Made by a program: the position numbers and the translations under genes. Under the pieces are notes generated by a model. It saw only the letters and a program-made list of their open reading frames with translations. It made no database searches and was not told the DNA's origin. Of a DNA stretch of 64,000 nucleotides, positions 59,735 to 64,000 are shown one piece after another. Position 1 is the first letter of the stretch, and each line of letters begins with the position of its first letter. This DNA comes from Rhizobium johnstonii 3841 (GTDB taxonomy: Bacteria; Pseudomonadota; Alphaproteobacteria; Rhizobiales; Rhizobiaceae), in the NCBI RefSeq assembly GCF_000009265.1, contig NC_008380.1:4154501-4218500 (forward strand), in the 5' to 3' direction.

Positions 59735-59998
59735 ATGCGCGTGACGGAAAAAGGCCAGGTGACCATTCCCAAGGACATCCGAGACCGTTTGAAGATCGGC
59801 CCCGGATCCGAGGTGGATTTCGTTGCCGATGAAAAAGGTGCCCGCCTCGTTGTTCTATCCAGCAGGATAGAGCCATCACAGGACGATTTTGAATCCTGGC
59901 TCGGCAGTATGAGCGGAACCTTCGACACCAGCGGCATGACGACCGATGAATTCATGGAATGGTTGAGGGGACCACGTGATGACCTCGGTCCTCGTTGA
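59735..59998 (+). CDS. vapB: AbrB-fold antitoxin (VapB-like)
   Basis: An 87-residue protein. The N-terminal SpoVT/AbrB-type DNA-binding swapped hairpin (M-R-V-T-E-K-G-Q-V-T-I-P-K-D-I-R-D-R-L-K-I) is clear. The C-terminal part (E-P-S-Q-D-D-F-E-S-W-L-G and D-E-F-M-E-W-L-R-G) would wrap the toxin. It overlaps the next gene by 20 bases. It is inserted between ruvC and ruvA. Confidence 0.85.
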   Translation: MRVTEKGQVTIPKDIRDRLKIGPGSEVDFVADEKGARLVVLSSRIEPSQDDFESWLGSMSGTFDTSGMTTDEFMEWLRGPRDDLGPR

Positions 59999-60395
59999 TA
60001 CGAACATCTTCATCGATATTTTCGGGCCGGATAATCCTTTCAGGGAATGGTCCGCGCGGGCGTTGAGCATATTGCGTCCGGATTCGCAATTCATCATGAC
60101 ACCGGTCGTCTGGGCGGAGTTGGCAAGCATGACCCCGCGCGAGGAAACCCTTGCATTTCTCCTGTCGCGGCTAAACCTGATCCGCGAGGCCCTGCCGTTT
60201 CCCGCCGCTTACCGGGCCGGCATGGCACATGCGCAGTACCGGAGAAGCGGCGGCCTGCGCGAGCGCACTCTGCCGGATTTTTTCATCGGGGCGCACGCCC
60301 TCGTTCGATCGCATCGCCTTCTGACGCGCGATGGCGCGCGCTACCGCTCCTATTTCCCTGAGTTAGACATCATTTCTCCCGAAACGCATCCTTGA
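59979..60395 (+). CDS. vapC: PIN-domain toxin (VapC-like)
   Basis: From the ATG at 59979 the product is 138 residues. PIN acidic residues are Asp7 (V-L-V-D-T-N-I-F-I-D), Glu47 (V-V-W-A-E-L-A), Asp100 (L-P-D-F-F-I-G-A-H-A) and Asp118 (L-L-T-R-D-G-A-R-Y), so an active RNase is likely. Target RNAs are unknown. It is encoded with an AbrB-type antitoxin and followed by ruvA after 13 bases. Confidence 0.85.
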   Translation: MTSVLVDTNIFIDIFGPDNPFREWSARALSILRPDSQFIMTPVVWAELASMTPREETLAFLLSRLNLIREALPFPAAYRAGMAHAQYRRSGGLRERTLPDFFIGAHALVRSHRLLTRDGARYRSYFPELDIISPETHP

Positions 60396-60408
60396 GAGAC
60401 CGCGACCC

Positions 60409-61023
60409 ATGATCGGCAAGCTGAAAGGCACCATAGACGAGATCGGCGAAGACTATGTGCTCGTCGATGTGCACGGCGTCTGCTACGTCGCCCATTGTTC
60501 GGCCCGCACCCTATCCAAGCTAGGCTCGACTGGTGAGGCCTGCGTGCTGTTCATCGAGACCTATGTGCGCGAGGATCAGCTGAAGCTCTTCGGTTTCATG
60601 ACCGCGCTGGAGCGGGAATGGTTCAACCTGCTCCAGAGCGTTCAGGGCGTCGGCGCCAAGGTAGCGCTCGCCGTGCTCTCGACGCTGCCCCCAGGCGAAC
60701 TGGCGAATGCGATCGCCCTGCAGGATCGCACCGCCGTCTCCCGTGCCCCGGGCGTCGGTCCCAAGGTGGCGATGCGCCTCGTCACCGAACTCAAGAACCG
60801 GGCGCCGGCCTTTGCCGGTGAGGCGATCAATATCGGCCTCAAGCAGGAACTCGGCGAAGGTGTCGCGGCAGCACCGGTCGCCGATGCGGTTTCCGCGCTG
60901 ACCAACCTCGGCTATTCCCGCGACCAGGCGGCAAATGCGATTGCCGCGGCAATGAAGACGGCAGGCGAAGGTGCTGACAGCGCCAAGCTGATCAGGCTGG
61001 GGTTGAAGGAACTGGCGCGGTGA
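60409..61023 (+). CDS. ruvA: Holliday junction DNA helicase RuvA
   Basis: A 204-residue junction-binding subunit. Domain I begins M-I-G-K-L-K-G-T-I-D-E-I, the acidic pin is in the F-I-E-T-Y-V-R-E-D-Q-L-K-L-F-G-F block, and helix-hairpin-helix motifs (V-Q-G-V-G-A-K-V-A-L-A and A-P-G-V-G-P-K-V-A-M-R) and the C-terminal RuvB-contacting domain follow. It is 13 bases downstream of vapC and upstream of ruvB. Confidence 0.95.
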   Translation: MIGKLKGTIDEIGEDYVLVDVHGVCYVAHCSARTLSKLGSTGEACVLFIETYVREDQLKLFGFMTALEREWFNLLQSVQGVGAKVALAVLSTLPPGELANAIALQDRTAVSRAPGVGPKVAMRLVTELKNRAPAFAGEAINIGLKQELGEGVAAAPVADAVSALTNLGYSRDQAANAIAAAMKTAGEGADSAKLIRLGLKELAR

Positions 61024-61106
61024 AAGGCTGGAAAACCGATGATGGGATGTCGAGGCAGCCGTTTTTTGGTGTATTGGTGTGACAGGATTCAAACCGGAAT
61101 GAGAGC

Positions 61107-62147
61107 ATGAGCGAACCCGCCCGCCTGATATCGCCGGAAAAGCGGGGCGAAGACCTGGATATCACCTTGCGCCCGCAATCGCTGGACGAGTTCACCGGCC
61201 AGGCGGAAGCGCGCGCCAATCTCAAGGTCTTCATCGAGGCGGCGAAAAACCGCGGCGAAGCGCTGGACCATGTGCTCTTCGTCGGTCCGCCCGGCCTCGG
61301 CAAGACGACGCTGGCGCAGATCATGGCCAAAGAGCTCGGCGTCAACTTTCGCTCGACGTCGGGTCCCGTCATCGCCAAGGCCGGCGATCTCGCTGCCCTG
61401 CTCACCAATCTCGAGGAGCGCGACGTGCTCTTCATCGACGAAATCCATCGCCTCAATCCCGCCGTCGAGGAAATCCTCTATCCGGCCATGGAAGATTTCC
61501 AGCTCGATCTCATCATCGGGGAAGGTCCTGCCGCTCGCTCGGTGAAGATCGACCTGTCGAAATTCACCCTGGTGGCGGCCACCACCCGCCTCGGCCTGTT
61601 GACGACGCCGCTGCGTGACCGCTTTGGTATTCCGGTGCGCCTGAGCTTCTACACCGTCGAGGAGCTGGAACTGATCGTGCGCCGTGGCGCGCGGCTGATG
61701 AACCTGCCGATCACCGAGGAGGGCGCTCGCGAGATCGCAAGACGCGCCCGCGGCACCCCGCGCATCGCCGGCCGGCTGCTGCGGCGCGTGCGTGACTTTG
61801 CCGAGGTGGCAAGGGCAGAAGCCGTCACCCGCGAGATCGCCGACGAGGCGCTGACCCGCCTGCTGGTCGACAATGTCGGCTTCGACCAGCTCGACAAACG
61901 TTACCTCAACATGATCGCCGTCAATTTCGGCGGCGGCCCGGTCGGCATCGAAACCATTGCCGCCGGCCTTTCCGAGCCGCGTGACGCAATCGAGGACATC
62001 ATCGAGCCCTACATGATCCAGCAGGGTTTCATTCAGCGCACGCCACGCGGCCGTGTTCTGACCGCAATCGCGTGGAAACATCTGGGAATGCAACCACCCA
62101 AGGATATGGAGGCTGCGCAATTCCGGCTGTTCCAGGAGGACAACTGA
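61107..62147 (+). CDS. ruvB: Holliday junction DNA helicase RuvB
   Basis: A 346-residue AAA+ motor. Walker A V-G-P-P-G-L-G-K-T-T lies at about 59-68, Walker B L-F-I-D-E-I-H near 108-114, the sensor region A-A-T-T-R-L-G and the R-x-x-R-I-x-G-R-L-L-R-R-V-R-D-F winged-helix start are present. It directly precedes a phosphoesterase gene with no gap. Confidence 0.96.
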   Translation: MSEPARLISPEKRGEDLDITLRPQSLDEFTGQAEARANLKVFIEAAKNRGEALDHVLFVGPPGLGKTTLAQIMAKELGVNFRSTSGPVIAKAGDLAALLTNLEERDVLFIDEIHRLNPAVEEILYPAMEDFQLDLIIGEGPAARSVKIDLSKFTLVAATTRLGLLTTPLRDRFGIPVRLSFYTVEELELIVRRGARLMNLPITEEGAREIARRARGTPRIAGRLLRRVRDFAEVARAEAVTREIADEALTRLLVDNVGFDQLDKRYLNMIAVNFGGGPVGIETIAAGLSEPRDAIEDIIEPYMIQQGFIQRTPRGRVLTAIAWKHLGMQPPKDMEAAQFRLFQEDN

Positions 62148-63050
62148 GTGATCACCCGCCGCGGATTTTTCAAGGTTCTCGGCGGCAGTGTCGCAGGCGT
62201 CATGTCGCTCGGTGGTTATGCCTTCGCCTATGAACCACTCGCGCGGCTCGCCATCACCCGCTACCGGCTGACGCCGCCGGGATGGGCGCCCGGGCTCAAG
62301 CTCCGCATCGTCGCGCTCGCCGATCTCCATGCCTGCGAACCCTGGATGTCGGCAAGCCGCATTGCCGCGATCTGCCGCAGGGCAAATGAACTCGAAGGCG
62401 ATGTCACCGTCCTGCTTGGCGATTATGCCGCCGGAATGAATATGGTGACGCAGTACGTGCATTCGAGCCAATGGTCGAAGGCGCTCGCAACCTTGCAGGC
62501 TCCTCTCGGTATCCATGCGGTCATGGGCAACCACGATTGGTGGGAGGACAGGACCGCCCAGAAGAACGGCGGGATGGAAACATTCGGACATCAGGCCCTC
62601 GCCGACGTCGGAATCCCGGTCTACGGCAACCGCACCGTTCGGCTCGAAAAGGATGGCCGCGGCTTCTGGCTGGCAGGCCTCGAAGATCAGCTGGCGCTGC
62701 TGCCGGGCCGGAAGTGGGGCCGCACGCAGATGCTCGGCCTTGACGATCTCGAGGGAACGATGGCGCAGATTACGGACGATGCGCCGGTCATCCTGCTCGC
62801 TCATGAGCCCGATATCTTTCCGCGCGTGCCCGAGCGCGTCTCGCTGACGCTATCGGGCCACACTCATGGCGGACAGATCCGTTTCCTCGGCCGTTCGCCG
62901 ATCGTGCCCTCGCGCTACGGCAATCGCTACGCCTATGGCCATATCGTTGAAGGGGAGCGTAATATCATCGTTTCCGGCGGCCTTGGCTGCTCCATTGCAC
63001 CCGTCCGCTTCGGCGTGCCGCCGGAAATCGTCGTGATCGATCTTGGATAA
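62148..63050 (+). CDS. Tat-exported metallophosphoesterase
   Basis: Starts with GTG right after the ruvB stop. The N-terminus I-T-R-R-G-F-F-K-V-L-G-G-S is a twin-arginine signal with a hydrophobic stretch to about 30. The phosphoesterase motifs are A-D-L-H-A-C-E-P-W, L-L-G-D-Y, M-G-N-H-D-W-W and G-H-T-H-G-G-Q. It resembles YkuE/YaeI-type enzymes, which may act on UDP-2,3-diacylglucosamine or other phosphodiesters at the membrane; the substrate is unknown. Confidence 0.88.
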   Translation: MITRRGFFKVLGGSVAGVMSLGGYAFAYEPLARLAITRYRLTPPGWAPGLKLRIVALADLHACEPWMSASRIAAICRRANELEGDVTVLLGDYAAGMNMVTQYVHSSQWSKALATLQAPLGIHAVMGNHDWWEDRTAQKNGGMETFGHQALADVGIPVYGNRTVRLEKDGRGFWLAGLEDQLALLPGRKWGRTQMLGLDDLEGTMAQITDDAPVILLAHEPDIFPRVPERVSLTLSGHTHGGQIRFLGRSPIVPSRYGNRYAYGHIVEGERNIIVSGGLGCSIAPVRFGVPPEIVVIDLG

Positions 63051-63057
63051 GAATGGC

Positions 63058-63570
63058 ATGTCCAAACGCATTCACATCCGCCTGAATGCAGGCGGTCGGC
63101 GTTTCAACTATCGCATCGCCGGTCTCGGTTTTCGCAATGGCCATGTGCTCGTTCACCGCGCTGTACACGAGCCCTTCTGGACTTTTCCGGGCGGTCGGGC
63201 GGAGATCGGCGAAACGTCGGAAGAGACGCTGAAGCGCGAGATGGTGGAGGAACTGGGCGTTGAGGTCACCGTCCATCGCCTGCTGTGGATCGTCGAGAAT
63301 TTCTTCCACTACGAACAGCGCGACTGGCACGAACTCGGCTTCTATTATCTGATGGACATCCCGCCGGAATTCCCCTTCCGGCCGGGCGGGATCATCCATC
63401 GGGTCGAGGACGGCGACAACTATCTCGAGTTCAAATGGGTGCCGGCAACGCGCGATGCCCTGACCGCACTCGACATCCCGCCCTATTTCATCGCCGATGA
63501 AATCGAAACCCTTCCCGTCTCGCCACGTCATCTCGTCTGGCGGGACGGCGATCTCGACGGCAAGGACTGA
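63058..63570 (+). CDS. Nudix hydrolase
   Basis: From the ATG at 63058 the product is 170 residues; a TTG at 63043 inside the previous gene is less likely. The Nudix box G-R-A-E-I-G-E-T-S-E-E-T-L-K-R-E-M-V-E-E-L-G-V fits the GX5EX7REUXEEXGU pattern exactly. It hydrolyses a nucleoside diphosphate derivative that I cannot name. It lies 7 bases after the phosphoesterase gene. Confidence 0.9.
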   Translation: MSKRIHIRLNAGGRRFNYRIAGLGFRNGHVLVHRAVHEPFWTFPGGRAEIGETSEETLKREMVEELGVEVTVHRLLWIVENFFHYEQRDWHELGFYYLMDIPPEFPFRPGGIIHRVEDGDNYLEFKWVPATRDALTALDIPPYFIADEIETLPVSPRHLVWRDGDLDGKD

Positions 63571-63588
63571 CGCAAGCAATTCAAGGTG

Positions 63589-63631
63589 TTACAGCGCCCA
63601 TTGCGCGCCTCAAAAGGCGCCGGCGCTATAG
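63589..63631 (+). repeat. RIME-like second-module palindrome, single copy
   Basis: TTACAGCGCCCATTGCGCG, a CCTCAAAAGG core and GGCGCTATAG form an imperfect palindrome like the second module of the elements at 34653-34754 and 53881-53984. It fills the gap before the DinB-type gene. Confidence 0.6.
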
Positions 63632-63660
63632 CCAAAAGCGCCTAAAGAGGAGATGCGCCG

Positions 63661-64000
63661 ATGCCGACCTTCGATCCTGTCAGGCCATTCCGCAAACTTG
63701 CCTATAACAACGCTCTTGCCAACCGCCGCCTGCTTCAGGCCTGCGCGACTCTAAAGCCTGGCGAATTCGAAGCGCCACGGACAAGCTTCTTTCCCTCGAT
63801 CAAGGAAACCTTGAACCACATCGTCACGGTCGACTGGTTCTATGTCGACGGTCTGGAAGGCGGCACGCTCGGGCTCAAGGCCTTCGAGGTCGACGAACCA
63901 TTCGATGACGTTTCCTCGCTGGCGGAAGCGCAGGCGAAGGTCGATCAGCGCCTGACGGGGCTTTGCGAGGCCCTGACGCCGGAGAGACTCACCTCGACCA
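63661..64000 (+). CDS. DinB-family protein, cut by the window edge
   Basis: An open frame of 113 codons runs to the right edge. AGGAG precedes the ATG at 63661. It begins PTFDPVRPFRKLAYNNALAN followed by R-R-L-L-Q-A-C, and later has P-S-I-K-E-T-L-N-H-I-V-T-V-D-W-F-Y-V-D-G-L. This is the four-helix DinB/YfiT-like fold with a metal-binding His. The C-terminus and function are not visible. Confidence 0.75.
   Translation, partial: MPTFDPVRPFRKLAYNNALANRRLLQACATLKPGEFEAPRTSFFPSIKETLNHIVTVDWFYVDGLEGGTLGLKAFEVDEPFDDVSSLAEAQAKVDQRLTGLCEALTPERLTST

Overview
The window looks like a chromosomal segment of a Rhizobium-type alphaproteobacterium (Rhizobium etli/leguminosarum group). The signs are high GC, a complete sulfolipid sqdBDC block, a serC-serA pair with a serC-type leader, the tol-pal and ruv clusters, and short palindromic intergenic elements of the rhizobial RIME type. 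The left 26 kb is an integrated prophage. The right 38 kb is ordinary chromosome.

Prophage (1 to about 26.0 kb; its left end lies outside the window). A long minus-strand late operon reads leftward from about 14.25 kb: spike-base protein, TerS, TerL, portal, a small zinc-knuckle protein, scaffold, major capsid, decoration-like protein, two small or unknown virion genes, two head-tail/tail proteins, a GNAT acetyltransferase, a tail-fibre protein with an S74-like chaperone end, and a virion transglycosylase cut by the window edge. This order suggests a short-tailed (podovirus-like) phage. Just upstream on the same strand is a NusG/RfaH-like gene, a good candidate late antiterminator. Between and beside these are plus-strand moron-like genes (14.4-15.2 kb and 16.1-16.8 kb). 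A minus-strand replication block follows: a T7-type primase-helicase split from its zinc finger by a frame change, a DUF1376 protein, an unknown gene and a Cro-like regulator. A CI/S24-like repressor diverges from the Cro-like gene. A set of about 16-bp dyads lies in the promoter spacers on both sides of the repressor. Rightward early genes follow: a Rha-like regulator, two divergent Arc-type ribbon-helix-helix genes around a perfect 15-bp inverted repeat, several unknown genes, and a large serine recombinase. The last codons of the recombinase lie inside a tRNA-Met(CAU) gene, which marks the right attachment site.

Chromosome (26.0-64.0 kb). On the minus strand: mnmA, a 33-aa exported peptide gene, a PAS-PAS-GGDEF-EAL protein, serC-serA, an outer-membrane barrel protein, glmM, ftsH, tilS, and ybgC-tolQ-tolR-tolA-(TolA-C paralogue)-tolB-pal-cpoB. 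TilS carries an in-frame insertion of about 50 residues encoded by a perfect 30-bp inverted-repeat element. On the plus strand: sqdB-sqdD-sqdC for sulfoquinovosyl diacylglycerol, a coiled-coil protein, 5-formyl-THF cyclo-ligase with a YmdB-like phosphodiesterase, and an MBL-fold exported protein. Then come a PNPOx-like protein (minus), yebC, a luciferase-like oxidoreductase (minus) and a chemotaxis receptor (minus). ruvC, an inserted vapBC-type toxin-antitoxin pair, ruvA and ruvB follow, then a Tat-type phosphoesterase, a Nudix hydrolase and a DinB-family gene cut by the right edge.

The least explained items are the palindromic element inside tilS, the operator and leaderless-start architecture of the prophage switch, the Arc-pair operator, and the frame breaks in the primase-helicase and possibly the NusG-like gene. 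All family calls come from reading motifs; no database search was run.
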